DNA from: Psychrobacter sp. 4Bb
Lineage (GTDB): Bacteria; Pseudomonadota; Gammaproteobacteria; Pseudomonadales; Moraxellaceae
Direction of reading: 5' to 3'
DNA length: 64,000 nt
NCBI RefSeq assembly: GCF_002836735.1
Contig: NZ_PJAS01000075.1
Coordinates: forward strand, 1 to 64,000
This document shows positions 8,683 to 18,000 of this stretch, one piece after another. The notes beneath the pieces are model-generated. The model ran no database searches and was not told the DNA's origin. It worked only from the letters and a program-made list of their open reading frames with translations. A program made the position numbers and the translations under genes. Position 1 is the stretch's first letter, and each line of letters starts with the position of its first letter.

Positions 8683-11286
8683 TTAATTGTGCAGTGCTTT
8701 ACCAGAGGTTTTATCAACAGTCACTTTGGCAGGTTTGATTGGTGTTGGCATACTCACCAAAGCAACCTTTAAGATTTCCTCAATTGTGGCAACTGGCTGA
8801 ATGGTTAGGCCTTCTTTCACGTTATCAGGGATATCAGCCAAATCTCGCTCATTGGTCGCTGGGATCAAGACGTGCTTGATACCGCCGCGATGTGCCGCCA
8901 GCAACTTCTCTTTAAGGCCGCCGATACGTAGGATTTTACCGCGTAAGGTAATCTCACCTGTCATCGCAATATCTGGACGGATAGCGATACCTGTCAACGC
9001 AGAGACGAGCGCTGTCGTCAGTGCACCACCAGCAGATGGGCCGTCTTTTGGCGTGGCACCTTCTGGCATATGGACATGGACGTCTGTTGTTTTAAATGTC
9101 TCGTAGTCGATACCTAAGCTGTCACCGCGAGCACGAACCACGCTCATGGCTGCGCGAATAGACTCTTTCATCACATCGCCGAGTGAACCAGTAAAGCTAA
9201 GCTCACCTTTACCTTTCATGCCGACTGCTTCGATGGTCAATAACTCACCACCGACTTGTGTCCAAGCAAGTCCAGTAATACGACCAATCTCAGGCTCTTC
9301 TTCAGCCAGACCGTAGTCATACTGATGTACACCTAGATAGTCATCGATGTTTTTGTCATCGACTGTCACTAGCTGACGTTCTGCTTTTTTCGGAGCACGC
9401 GCGCCATGAGTTTCAACCGAACCGCGAACCACTTTACGGCAGATCTTGTTCACTTCACGCTCAAGGTTACGCACACCTGCTTCACGGGTATAGCTACGCA
9501 CGATACTGTGCAAAGCTGCTTCAACAATCTCAATTTCACCTTCTTTAAGACCGTTTTGCTTAATCGCTTTTGGCACGAGGTACTTCTGTGCGATATTGAC
9601 CTTTTCTTCTTCGGTATAACCAGGTAAGCGAATGACTTCCATACGGTCAAGCAGCGCAGGCGGAATATCCATACTGTTAGCAGTACAGATAAACATCACT
9701 TGCGACAAATCTAAGTCCATATCTAAATAATGGTCGTTAAACGTATCGTTCTGTGATGGGTCCAATACTTCAAGCAACGCTGATGCTGGATCACCGCGGA
9801 AGTCTTGCGCCATCTTATCGATTTCATCCAATAAGAACAGCGGGTTTTTGACTTCTACCTTGGCAAGTGACTGAACAATTTTACCTGGCATCGCACCGAT
9901 ATAGGTACGGCGATGACCACGAATCTCTGCTTCATCACGTACGCCACCAAGCGCCATACGCACAAACTTACGACCCGTGGCACGGGCGATAGATTCGCCT
10001 AATGAAGTTTTACCAACACCTGGAGGACCGACGAGACATAAAATCGGGCCACGAAGTTTTTTCACGCGTGACTGCACGGCGAGATATTCTAAGATGCGGT
10101 CTTTTACATCTTGTAGACCGTAGTGGTCTTCGTCTAATACTGTTTTGGCTTTGTCTAAATTGATAGATACTTTGGTCGTCGCATTCCACGGCGTGTCCAA
10201 AATCCATTCAATATAGTTGCGTACCACTGACGATTCGCTTGATGCAGGTGGCATCATTTTGAGCTTTTTAAACTCTTGCTCAGCTTTTTTGCGCACATCT
10301 TCCGGCAGGTCAGCATCTTCTAAACGCTGCTCTAACTCAGCAACATCATCTTCACCATCGAACGCACCGTCATTCATATCTGACAGCTCATTTTTGATGG
10401 CTTTCATCTTCTCGTTCAAGAAGTATTCGCGCTGATTGTCTTCCATTTGCTGACGGACAGCATCTTGAATATCTTGTTCGATATTTTGCTCAGCACTTTG
10501 CTTGACTAGATATTCAGTCAAAGTGTTGATATGCGTTTTGATATCGTCTTCTTCTAAGAAAGACTGTTTGATATCAAGATCCATCGACACACGAGTTGAG
10601 ATGAAATAAACCAACTCAAGCAAGTCGTCAATACGTTTGGCCACACGAGTCAGCTCACGTGCATTACGAAGTCGCGCATCTGCATAGCTTTCAAATAATG
10701 TAGTTAACGCTTGAATGGTGTTTTTCTGTTGGCTCTCATCCATGCTGACATCGAGGTCGGCACGTTCAAATCTCGCCATTAATAAATCATCATGACCTTC
10801 TATGTTATCGACACGAGCGCGGTATTGACCTTCGATCAATACCTTGATGCAGTTCTCATCGCTGTCATGTGGCATAGTGCTGACGATGCGACACACCGTA
10901 CCGTACTGATACAAGTTATCTTGATCAATATCTTCGGTCAGTGAGTCTTTTTGCGCGACTACCAGTACTTTGTTGCCATACTCAGCCTGTGCCAACTCAA
11001 CCGCTTTCACCGATGGCGCGCGTCCCACAAACAATGCAATCTGCATATGTGGATAGACGACGACGTCGCGTAATGCCAGCAATGGCAAATAGTTTTCATC
11101 TTCATTGTCTTTAACAGCGTCAGATGAGGCATTTAACGCATCCGTAGATGAGCTTTCTGTCTCATTATTCGCGTCAGCACTGATGTTAGCGTCAGTGTCA
11201 ATATTTACATCAGACGTCGTGTCAGTGTTCAGGGCAGATGATACATCGATGTCGATGTTGTCTTTATCAATATTATGTTCACTCAT
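8683..11286 (-). CDS. lon: ATP-dependent protease La (Lon)
   Basis: Hexameric cytoplasmic AAA+ serine protease that degrades misfolded and regulatory proteins. The N-terminal Lon domain starts at LPLLALRDVVVYPHMQIALF; the AAA+ module has Walker A GPPGVGKTS and Walker B FLLDEIDKM; the protease domain has Ser751 (DGPSAGGA) and Lys792 (GGLKEKLL), the Ser-Lys dyad. The frame extends to 11355, but GAGGA seven bases before the ATG at 11286 and a heat-shock-like promoter overlapping 11341-11370 support the shorter form (about 867 residues). Even so, about 50 extra acidic residues (Asp, Asn, Ser, Thr) precede the usual Lon N-terminus. Confidence 0.96.
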   Translation of the reverse strand: MSEHNIDKDNIDIDVSSALNTDTTSDVNIDTDANISADANNETESSSTDALNASSDAVKDNEDENYLPLLALRDVVVYPHMQIALFVGRAPSVKAVELAQAEYGNKVLVVAQKDSLTEDIDQDNLYQYGTVCRIVSTMPHDSDENCIKVLIEGQYRARVDNIEGHDDLLMARFERADLDVSMDESQQKNTIQALTTLFESYADARLRNARELTRVAKRIDDLLELVYFISTRVSMDLDIKQSFLEEDDIKTHINTLTEYLVKQSAEQNIEQDIQDAVRQQMEDNQREYFLNEKMKAIKNELSDMNDGAFDGEDDVAELEQRLEDADLPEDVRKKAEQEFKKLKMMPPASSESSVVRNYIEWILDTPWNATTKVSINLDKAKTVLDEDHYGLQDVKDRILEYLAVQSRVKKLRGPILCLVGPPGVGKTSLGESIARATGRKFVRMALGGVRDEAEIRGHRRTYIGAMPGKIVQSLAKVEVKNPLFLLDEIDKMAQDFRGDPASALLEVLDPSQNDTFNDHYLDMDLDLSQVMFICTANSMDIPPALLDRMEVIRLPGYTEEEKVNIAQKYLVPKAIKQNGLKEGEIEIVEAALHSIVRSYTREAGVRNLEREVNKICRKVVRGSVETHGARAPKKAERQLVTVDDKNIDDYLGVHQYDYGLAEEEPEIGRITGLAWTQVGGELLTIEAVGMKGKGELSFTGSLGDVMKESIRAAMSVVRARGDSLGIDYETFKTTDVHVHMPEGATPKDGPSAGGALTTALVSALTGIAIRPDIAMTGEITLRGKILRIGGLKEKLLAAHRGGIKHVLIPATNERDLADIPDNVKEGLTIQPVATIEEILKVALVSMPTPIKPAKVTVDKTSGKALHN

Positions 11287-11340
11287 ATGTTTTTCCTCGT
11301 TCCCCAGACTTGTAAAGTCAAGTTCGTGGTTCATGTTTAG

Positions 11341-11370
11341 ATAAATGGTGCTCACGAAAAAAATTGCAAG
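11341..11370 (-). promoter_or_regulatory. Heat-shock (sigma-32-like) promoter of lon
   Basis: On the minus strand, CTTGCAA (11364-11370) and CACCATTTA (about 11342-11350) are separated by 13 bp. They resemble the sigma-32 boxes CTTGAAA and CCCCATNTA with one mismatch each. Position upstream of the SD-backed lon start fits the known heat-shock control of lon in other proteobacteria. Match by eye only. Confidence 0.5.
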
Positions 11371-11720
11371 GCTGATTGGTGAAGTCGTCTGCTTATCTTT
11401 GTTAAATAGTTATCTGAGCGTCCAGTTATTAATGCAATTAATGTGGGTAACGATGTATCGTCAATGGTATGACTGGTCTATGAATAATAAAGACAGTCAG
11501 AAATTATAGAAGAGGGTTTAGATGTATAGGTGATATTTGGCTACCTATGATGATGTCTAATTGGTTCTATGCGTAGGCTTTATACCCAAAATAAGGTAAA
11601 CTGGCGCGCGTCTAAAACAGGCTCTCATATTGAGACGTTTTAGACAACAGGGCGATATTCATTAGTTTCAATATTCATAGGTCTCACTAAGACCAAAGTA
11701 TAAAGAACAAGGGGCAACAC
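11371..11720. other. Intergenic region, lon/antiporter divergent promoters
   Basis: About 350 bp upstream of the antiporter gene. It contains a GC-rich pair GCGCGCGTCTAAAAC / GTTTTAGAC near 11604-11645 that could form a weak hairpin. Nothing else could be supported. Confidence 0.35.
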
Positions 11721-13082
11721 ATGGCCATCAATGCAGTATTGCTAGCAGTTATTATTATGCTAGGACTGTCACTTTCGCGAGTGCACGTGGTGCTCAGCTT
11801 ATTAATCGGCGCGCTGGCAGGTGGACTGCTAGCCGGTCTCGGCATTACTGATACGCTCAATGCTTTTCAAGAAGGCATCCGTAATGGCGCAGAAATTGCG
11901 CTGTCGTATGCACTGCTTGGGGCGTTTGCGGTAGCGATTGCTCATTCGGGCTTGCCGCAATCGTTGGCAGGCGCGGTCATCAAGCGTATTGATGCTGCTG
12001 GCACGAGTGGCATGATTAAGTACATGCTGTTTGCAGGCCTCATTACCATGAGCTGCTTTAGCCAAAACTTAATCCCTATTCATATTGCCTTTATTCCATT
12101 ACTGGTACCGCCACTATTATTAGCATTTAATCGCATGCAGATCGATAGACGCCTGATTGCTTGTCTGATTACTTTTGGACTGGTCACCACCTATATGTTT
12201 ATTCCTTATGGCTTTGGTGACATCTACCTCAATCAGATTATGCTAAAAAACGTGGGTGAAGCGGGTATTGATGTTGCCAATATTTCTGTGGTGCAAGCCA
12301 TGGCGATTCCTGCGTTAGGTATGCTAATTGGTTTGCTGGTTGCCGTATTTATCAGCTACCGTAAGCCACGTGCATATCAGCAGATTGCAATAGATCAGCA
12401 AGCGCATGATGCCGTAGTAGAAGGTGATGCATTAAGCAAAACTGCCGCTGGTGCACAGTCGCAAAGCAAGCTAAAGACGCTAGTAGCACTGGCTGCTATC
12501 GTGACTGCTTTTGTGGTGCAGTTATATACTGATTCGCTACTACTTGGCTCAATGTTTGGCTTTGGCGTGTTTATGGCGACGGGCGTGGTGAAGTGGCGTG
12601 ATGCTGATGGCGTCTTTAATGACGGTATCAAGCTGATGGCGATGATTGGCTTTATTATGATTACCGCGCAGGGTTTTGCTGAGGTAATGAAAGCCACTGA
12701 GCAAATTCAGCCATTAGTCGATGGGGCAGCGTCACTGTTCGCTGGTAATAAGGCAATGGCCGCATTTATTATGCTATTGATTGGTTTGATTGTGACCATG
12801 GGCATTGGTTCTTCATTTTCTACCATTCCTATTTTGGCTGCGATTTATGTACCGCTATGTATCTCGTTAGGGTTTTCGCCATTGGCTACTGTGGCGATTA
12901 TCGGTACGGCTGGCGCGCTAGGTGATGCGGGTTCGCCTGCGTCAGATTCGACATTGGGGCCAACCTCTGGTCTAAACATCGACGGTCAACATGACCATAT
13001 CAAAGACAGTGTGATACCAACATTTTTGCATTACAATATTCCGCTACTGGCATTTGGTTGGATTGCAGCGATGGTGTTGTAG
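11721..13082 (+). CDS. Na+/H+ antiporter family (NhaC-like) membrane protein
   Basis: Probable secondary cation/proton exchanger of the inner membrane. The 453 residues form about 11 hydrophobic segments with a hydrophilic loop near residues 220-250. Family-type stretches include GLGITDTLNAFQEGIRNGAEIALSYALLGAFA and, near the end, GTAGALGDAGSPASDSTLGPTSGLN, which is typical of this antiporter family. The substrate cannot be read from sequence; Na+ is the family default. AAGGGG lies upstream of the ATG at 11721. Monocistronic, ending in a strong terminator. Confidence 0.82.
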   Translation: MAINAVLLAVIIMLGLSLSRVHVVLSLLIGALAGGLLAGLGITDTLNAFQEGIRNGAEIALSYALLGAFAVAIAHSGLPQSLAGAVIKRIDAAGTSGMIKYMLFAGLITMSCFSQNLIPIHIAFIPLLVPPLLLAFNRMQIDRRLIACLITFGLVTTYMFIPYGFGDIYLNQIMLKNVGEAGIDVANISVVQAMAIPALGMLIGLLVAVFISYRKPRAYQQIAIDQQAHDAVVEGDALSKTAAGAQSQSKLKTLVALAAIVTAFVVQLYTDSLLLGSMFGFGVFMATGVVKWRDADGVFNDGIKLMAMIGFIMITAQGFAEVMKATEQIQPLVDGAASLFAGNKAMAAFIMLLIGLIVTMGIGSSFSTIPILAAIYVPLCISLGFSPLATVAIIGTAGALGDAGSPASDSTLGPTSGLNIDGQHDHIKDSVIPTFLHYNIPLLAFGWIAAMVL

Positions 13083-13122
13083 GTGATTTGGTCAGCCCTT
13101 TAAATCAATCCAAGTACCCAAC

Positions 13123-13154
13123 AAAAAAGACGCTTATCGGTAAGCGTCTTTTCT
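13123..13154. terminator. Bidirectional terminator after the antiporter gene
   Basis: Stem AAGACGCTTA/TAAGCGTCTT (13127-13136 with 13141-13150) with a TCGG loop and A and T runs at either end. It is shared with the convergent gene at 13201. Confidence 0.85.
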
Positions 13155-13200
13155 TGCATTAGTTATAGGACTGTTAGAGTAATTAAATTAAACGGTTCTC

Positions 13201-13623
13201 TTAAGTACCGATATCTTGCTTTATACTTTCTATATTTTTGCGCAACAGATATACGAAAAACAGCGTAATGAAGGGGTCATAAACATGATCTAGTCTCAAA
13301 TCGCCATTGATGTATTCAACAATAGCCAACGCAAACAAAGACAGCAGAATAAAAGAAAAGCATTGAGATATAGGAACCAAAAAACGTAGAAAAGATGTGC
13401 TGCTAGAGGGCTTTATATGACGTATTTCAATATGGGTGCTAAGTGCGAAGGTATAAAATGCTGCAAGCGCTAGCAAAAAGGTTCTTAGTTCAGCAAAATC
13501 AAAGCCGTTGTAATCATAAATATAAGCCGAAGGCGTGGCCAAGAGTAATAGCACGAACAGATAAAAACAAACTTGTAGCGAAGAGGGCGACATAAACTCT
13601 TTTTTTACTTTGTCCACGATCAA
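13201..13623 (-). CDS. Hypothetical small membrane protein
   Basis: No family recognised. Up to 140 residues with about four hydrophobic segments (roughly 17-37, 47-63, 82-103 and 117-128), so probably an integral inner-membrane protein. The start is unclear: TTG at 13623, GTG at 13617 and ATG at 13593 are all in frame. A Fur-like box lies directly upstream at 13634-13652, so iron control is possible. Low-complexity hydrophobic composition prevents a better call. Confidence 0.55.
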   Translation of the reverse strand: MIVDKVKKEFMSPSSLQVCFYLFVLLLLATPSAYIYDYNGFDFAELRTFLLALAAFYTFALSTHIEIRHIKPSSSTSFLRFLVPISQCFSFILLSLFALAIVEYINGDLRLDHVYDPFITLFFVYLLRKNIESIKQDIGT

Positions 13624-13633
13624 CGACCTATAC

Positions 13634-13652
13634 TGTAATGATAATTATTTGC
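13634..13652 (-). promoter_or_regulatory. Fur-like box upstream of small membrane protein gene
   Basis: The 19-mer TGTAATGATAATTATTTGC matches GATAATGATAATCATTATC at 14 of 19 positions, and a second GATAATTAT follows at 13653-13661. It ends within about 30 bp of any of the possible starts of the gene on the minus strand. AT-rich context raises the chance of a false match. Confidence 0.4.
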
Positions 13653-13774
13653 GATAATTATAGTTTATAGGCCATGTAGAAACAATAGTTTGGCAATAAA
13701 AAGCAAGCATCGATCAAATCAAACCACTCTATAACCGCGTTTCTTCAAATTATGCTCTATTAGTTATATATGTG

Positions 13775-14023
13775 TTATTCATCAAAATCTTTTATCTCAC
13801 CATTCAAACTACTCAAAAACGCATCACTTTGCGCGAGCAAAGCATTTAAGCGATCTTCATTGACGAGCCGTGTCATTTCATCAGAGCTAAACGGTTGTTC
13901 TTGACTGTAGTAGCGCAGCTCTCTAGCGTCCTCATTGCCCAGTGTTTGCAAATATTCATCCACACTGTCTGCACTGGAATCAGCAGCGCTAGAGTCTTTT
14001 TCAAATTGTTTATCGTCTTTCAT
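13775..14023 (-). CDS. Hypothetical small acidic protein, coupled to 5-FCL gene
   Basis: Function not recognised. The 82-residue product is acidic (many Asp, Glu and Ser), has no membrane segment and no Cys, and looks like a soluble helical protein (SSEEMTRLVNEDRLNALLAQSDAFL region). The ATG at 14023 is chosen over the frame opening at 14077 because AAGGTGG precedes it. It overlaps the stop of the upstream cyclo-ligase gene by one base (TAATG), which suggests translational coupling. Confidence 0.65.
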   Translation of the reverse strand: MKDDKQFEKDSSAADSSADSVDEYLQTLGNEDARELRYYSQEQPFSSDEMTRLVNEDRLNALLAQSDAFLSSLNGEIKDFDE

Positions 14024-14787
14024 TAAAACCACCTTATGCCGCTTGGGGTAATTAAGCCATCTAACGGCACATCCCACGGTTGACGCGCTAATTGCTCAAC
14101 CACTTGAAAATCATAACACCAGCCTATCTTTAACGGCCTTGAAATCCCTGATCGATAGTTGTTACCAAGCGTCGTATCATAGAACCCGCCACCCATGCCC
14201 ATACGATTACCGTTTAGATCAACCGCGACTAACGGGCAAATAATCACGTCTAGTTCTGCCGCCCAGAGCAGAGCACGGCTGTGGTTTTGTTTCATACCTA
14301 AGTGATGAATGCGAGTGGGGACATTGACCAGTTTTGAATGATAGACAGGCACAAAGCGCAATCGTTTATCATCATTACCATTGCTAGTACGGCCAAGTGA
14401 GCCGACGACTGGTAAGTAAGGAAAATAGCCTAAGCGTTGACACCAGTCTAATATTGGCTGAGTGGGTAGCTCACCAAATCCATCATAATAAAGCCCAATG
14501 CGTGCATGTGTAGGCAATCGCTGCTGTAGTTTGGTTAGATGTAAGCTCGCAGACTGAGCAAATTGTCTACGTTCTCCATCGCTCAACTGGCGGCGTTGTC
14601 GAGTAAAGTGCCGTCTAGGCGGATTGCTGATGACAGGTTCGGATAATTCAGCGTCTTTTGAGTCCGCATTATTTGAATCAAAGTTATTTGACTCAGGTCG
14701 TATTGGTTTAGGGTGCATAATTTTAGAGTGCATAGGTATCTTATCCAATGAAGTATCAGATTGGTGATGACAGGCGTTTTTAGACAT
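14023..14787 (-). CDS. 5-formyltetrahydrofolate cyclo-ligase family protein
   Basis: ATP-dependent conversion of 5-formyl-THF to 5,10-methenyl-THF in one-carbon metabolism. The family core runs from about residue 65 (RRQLSDGERRQFAQSA) to the C-terminal motif NRMGMGGGFYDTTL and the usual YDFQVVEQL stretch. The enzyme is normally about 190-200 residues; here the 254 residues include a polar, Asn/Asp/Ser-rich N-terminal tail of about 50 residues. A later start cannot be excluded, since Met19 and Met24 are possible. It is the first gene of a two-gene unit. Confidence 0.88.
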   Translation of the reverse strand: MSKNACHHQSDTSLDKIPMHSKIMHPKPIRPESNNFDSNNADSKDAELSEPVISNPPRRHFTRQRRQLSDGERRQFAQSASLHLTKLQQRLPTHARIGLYYDGFGELPTQPILDWCQRLGYFPYLPVVGSLGRTSNGNDDKRLRFVPVYHSKLVNVPTRIHHLGMKQNHSRALLWAAELDVIICPLVAVDLNGNRMGMGGGFYDTTLGNNYRSGISRPLKIGWCYDFQVVEQLARQPWDVPLDGLITPSGIRWF

Positions 14788-14945
14788 TCGTTTTTAGGCA
14801 TCGCTCAAGGCTATTTGTGAATATTCAACACGCCTTAGTCATGCTATCATAACGCCACTTTACATCGTATTTCCGTTTATGTGCAGCAGCTGTTGCACTT
14901 TTTATCGTTCAGTTATCTAACAACAAACCAGTAAAGAGGGTAGTT

Positions 14946-16349
14946 ATGTCGACACAGAATCAGGCAACTCGTACCGAAAAAGACACCATGGGCAACGTGG
15001 AAGTCCCAGCTGACGCTTATTGGGGTGCGCAAACTCAGCGTAGCCGCGAAAACTTTAAAATCGGTGGCGAGACGTTGCCGCGTCCGATGATTGAAGCAAT
15101 GGCATTGGTCAAAAAAGCCGCTGCGATTACTAATGCAAGCCTAGAGCGTATCGAAGGCGACAAGCGTGATCTTATCGTACAAGCCGCTGACGAAATCATC
15201 AATGGTGGTCTGGTCGATCAGTTCCCATTGGTTGTATGGCAGACAGGTTCTGGTACGCAGTCAAACATGAACATGAACGAAGTATTGGCCAACCGTGCTA
15301 ACGAAATTGCTGGTTCTGAGCGTGGCAGCTACACGCCCATTCACCCAAATGACCATGTGAACCATGCACAGTCTACCAACGACAGCTTCCCAACGGCGAT
15401 TCGTGTGGCTGCTGCTCGTCAAATCAACAGCTTACTGATTCCAGCGGTAAAAGCCCTACGCGATACGCTAGCGGCAAAAGCCAAAGAATTCGATAGCATC
15501 GTAAAAATCGGTCGTACGCATTTACAAGACGCGACGCCTTTGACTTTAGGCCAAGAGTTCAGCGGCTATGTGAGCCAACTTGACCATTCATTGACTCGTA
15601 TCGACAACGCGCTACAAGGTCTATATGAATTGCCACTAGGCGGTACTGCGGTTGGTACTGGTCTAAACGCCCATCCTGACTATGCAGTAAAATCAGCTGA
15701 GCAACTAGCGACTTTGACTGGCTTGCCATTCGTTACGTCACCAAACAAATTTGAAGCACTAGCGGCTCGTGATGCAGAAGTATTTGCGTCAGGCGCACTA
15801 AAAACGCTAGCGGGCAGCTTAAACAAAATCGCTAACGACGTACGTTGGTTGGCTTCAGGTCCTCGTTGTGGTCTTGGCGAGTTGACGATTCCTGAAAATG
15901 AGCCAGGCTCTTCTATCATGCCAGGCAAAGTAAACCCAACGCAGTCAGAAGCAATGACCATGGTTGTCGCTCAGGTCATGGGTAACGACACAACTATCAG
16001 CATGGCTGGCGCGTCAGGTAACTTTGAGCTAAACGTGTATAAGCCAGTTATCGCCTTTAACTTGTTACAGTCTATCAAACTGCTTGGCGATGCTTGCAAC
16101 AGCTTCAACGAGAACTGTGCCGTGGGTATCGAGCCAGTAAAAGACAAAATCGATGATTTCTTACACAATTCACTGATGCTAGTAACGTCATTGAACCGTC
16201 ATGTTGGCTATGAAAACGCAGCTAAAATCGCTAAGACTGCTTATAAAGAAAACAAAACTTTGAAGCAAGTTGCGGTTGAGCTAGAGCTACTAACTGAAGC
16301 TCAGTTCGATGAGTGGGTAATTCCTGCTGATATGGTACATCCTAAGTAA
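14946..16349 (+). CDS. fumC: Fumarate hydratase class II
   Basis: Iron-independent, oxygen-stable fumarase of the TCA cycle (fumarate to L-malate), a cytoplasmic homotetramer. The 467 residues include the N-terminal [32 protein letters not shown], the substrate-site [14 protein letters not shown] and the superfamily signature [11 protein letters not shown] at 321-331. The aspartase/fumarase fold is intact and the length is normal. GAGGG lies upstream of the ATG. Monocistronic, with a repeat element and a terminator behind it. Confidence 0.97.
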   Translation: MSTQNQATRTEKDTMGNVEVPADAYWGAQTQRSRENFKIGGETLPRPMIEAMALVKKAAAITNASLERIEGDKRDLIVQAADEIINGGLVDQFPLVVWQTGSGTQSNMNMNEVLANRANEIAGSERGSYTPIHPNDHVNHAQSTNDSFPTAIRVAAARQINSLLIPAVKALRDTLAAKAKEFDSIVKIGRTHLQDATPLTLGQEFSGYVSQLDHSLTRIDNALQGLYELPLGGTAVGTGLNAHPDYAVKSAEQLATLTGLPFVTSPNKFEALAARDAEVFASGALKTLAGSLNKIANDVRWLASGPRCGLGELTIPENEPGSSIMPGKVNPTQSEAMTMVVAQVMGNDTTISMAGASGNFELNVYKPVIAFNLLQSIKLLGDACNSFNENCAVGIEPVKDKIDDFLHNSLMLVTSLNRHVGYENAAKIAKTAYKENKTLKQVAVELELLTEAQFDEWVIPADMVHPK

Positions 16350-16385
16350 GCAGTAGACCAAGCAGTAGATCAAGTAGTGACCTGC

Positions 16386-16466
16386 TACGGCTTCAGGCTC
16401 GCTTAATGTACGATAAGTACCATTTACACTCGTCTTTCTGGTAGCAGCGTCATATTTGTTCGACTG
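16386..16466 (+). repeat. Dispersed repeat, copy 2
   Basis: Aligns end to end with 7560-7640 at roughly 70% identity. It includes an imperfect palindrome around AATGTACGATAAGTACCATT. Located between the fumC stop and its terminator. Confidence 0.5.
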
Positions 16467-16480
16467 AGAATTTAGAGATA

Positions 16481-16529
16481 AAAAGACCTTGTCACTTCTT
16501 ATATTAGAATGTGGCAAGGTCTTTTTTTT
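16481..16529 (+). terminator. Rho-independent terminator of fumC
   Basis: Stem AGACCTTGTCAC/GTGGCAAGGTCT with a loop of about 15 nt and eight T after the stem. Confidence 0.85.
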
Positions 16530-16628
16530 GCTTTCTAATTTGGCTATGTTTTTTTATTCATCCACACCAGTAAGATGCCACCGCAGTTAGAGCTATATTA
16601 GACCCCTTTATTTTTAAGCGAATATAAA

Positions 16629-17093
16629 ATGATAGTAAATCTACGTGACTATATAAAGCAATTCACCACGTCTCAACAAGTTGGAATTTATATTATATTT
16701 TTTTTAATTTATTTAGGTTTGTTTATGAAAATTTGGGGCTTTAATATGATGACTGATAAGTTAGCCGAAGATCCAAGTAATTTCAAACAAGGATGTATGT
16801 ATTATGAAAGTACATTTATTGATAAAAAAATAAATATGAAGATTTTGACTGTATCTATAGATGGCTATAAAGGTAAAGATATTCATATTTTTGCGAGTAG
16901 CTTTCCTCGTAATAAAAACTGGAAAGGTAATGATTACAAGGCTTTCGACAGTTTTTTAGAAACTGAAAAGAACAAGTGCCATCCTATAGAATATATAGAG
17001 ATTCCTTTATTAATAGGACGTAAGATTTTTATCTACAATTATTTAGGTGATTTTGGTAACACCATGAGTCCCTCCAATATCACCAAGGACTGA
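16629..17093 (+). CDS. Hypothetical membrane-anchored protein, AT-rich
   Basis: No family recognised. The 154 residues have one hydrophobic segment (about 19-37, GIYIIFFLIYLGLFMKIW) and a Lys-rich extracytoplasmic domain with two Cys (Cys57 and Cys117 by count). The coding sequence is visibly more AT-rich than its neighbours and uses many AAA, ATA and TTT codons, which could mean lateral origin or low expression. No SD is evident before the ATG. It has its own terminator, shared with the convergent gene. Confidence 0.55.
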   Translation: MIVNLRDYIKQFTTSQQVGIYIIFFLIYLGLFMKIWGFNMMTDKLAEDPSNFKQGCMYYESTFIDKKINMKILTVSIDGYKGKDIHIFASSFPRNKNWKGNDYKAFDSFLETEKNKCHPIEYIEIPLLIGRKIFIYNYLGDFGNTMSPSNITKD

Positions 17094-17127
17094 TACTATG
17101 ACGATTGTTAAAACTAGAGTGTTAAAT

Positions 17128-17166
17128 AAAAAAGACCTTACCACATCACGCGGTAAGGTCTTTTTT
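17128..17166. terminator. Bidirectional terminator
   Basis: Stem AAGACCTTACC/GGTAAGGTCTT (17132-17142 with 17152-17162), with A and T runs outside. It separates the convergent genes at 16629 and 17188. Confidence 0.85.
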
Positions 17167-17187
17167 ATATCAAACTTCTAAGCTCAA

Positions 17188-18000
17188 CTAGAATTTATAA
17201 AGCAAACCAAGTGTCGTCGCCGCTTCAGTACGTGAATCTACCATTGGGCTATCGTACTGCTCATTTGGTACATAGCTCACGCTTTGATTGGCGAATCCTG
17301 CCCAGCGCTCATTAAAGTCATAGTTGGCACTGATATTGATATACGGATTTAGGCTTGAGTTAGATTTATAAGCGTCAACGCCTGTCTCTGCTGACTCTTT
17401 TTCACTGACACCATAGTAGTATTCATTGTAGTCAGCATCATGATATTCAAAGCCAATACTTGGATAGACCGTCAGCTTGCCTCTAGTAATTCTAGAAAGG
17501 TAGGTCAAGCGAGCCGTGTTACCGCCACTACGATCTAATACATCAGCACCTATCTGCGCGCGGATGCCACCGATAGCCGTACGACGCTGATAGCTTAGAC
17601 CTGCTTCTGCTGATGATTTACGCTCATCCAAACCTTGCAGTGCGCCATTGGCATCATCAGGCTCAAACTCAGAACCCGCAAGCTTGGCATAAGCAGATAA
17701 CTGATTGACACCATCATTGATCAGATACGCACCAGCTTGCGCACCGCGTACATAGACTTTATTGTTGTCATAAAATGCACCTGGTAGCACGCGCACTTCA
17801 GTACTGTCTTCGAGATCATAGGCTGATTTGACCGCCATGACATTGACCCCAACGCTAAGCTCAGCATCTTTGTCAGTCGGCAAGTTGTCATTAAAAAGTG
17901 CGGCGTTAGACAGGCTAGCCACACTAAATAGTGCAGTAGCGGTGAACGCGCTAAACATAGTACGTGTAGAGATATTAGGTAGCGCTGCAAGTTTTAACAT
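17188..18000 (-). CDS. MipA/OmpV family outer membrane protein
   Basis: Beta-barrel outer-membrane protein of the MipA/OmpV type; in E. coli MipA scaffolds murein enzymes, but the role here is not known. The signal peptide ends near SLSNA-ALF (about residue 33). The mature part shows alternating amphipathic strands such as VRVLPGAFYDNNKVYVRGAQAG, and a C-terminal Phe (LGLLYKF), the mark of barrel insertion. Length of 270 residues fits. GAGA precedes the ATG. Monocistronic. Confidence 0.8.
   Translation of the reverse strand: MLKLAALPNISTRTMFSAFTATALFSVASLSNAALFNDNLPTDKDAELSVGVNVMAVKSAYDLEDSTEVRVLPGAFYDNNKVYVRGAQAGAYLINDGVNQLSAYAKLAGSEFEPDDANGALQGLDERKSSAEAGLSYQRRTAIGGIRAQIGADVLDRSGGNTARLTYLSRITRGKLTVYPSIGFEYHDADYNEYYYGVSEKESAETGVDAYKSNSSLNPYINISANYDFNERWAGFANQSVSYVPNEQYDSPMVDSRTEAATTLGLLYKF

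Noticed and set aside
9406-10435. Plus-strand frames inside lon (for example 9406-9627 and 10217-10435)
   Set aside because: They are antisense shadows of a highly conserved coding sequence, without SD or family resemblance.
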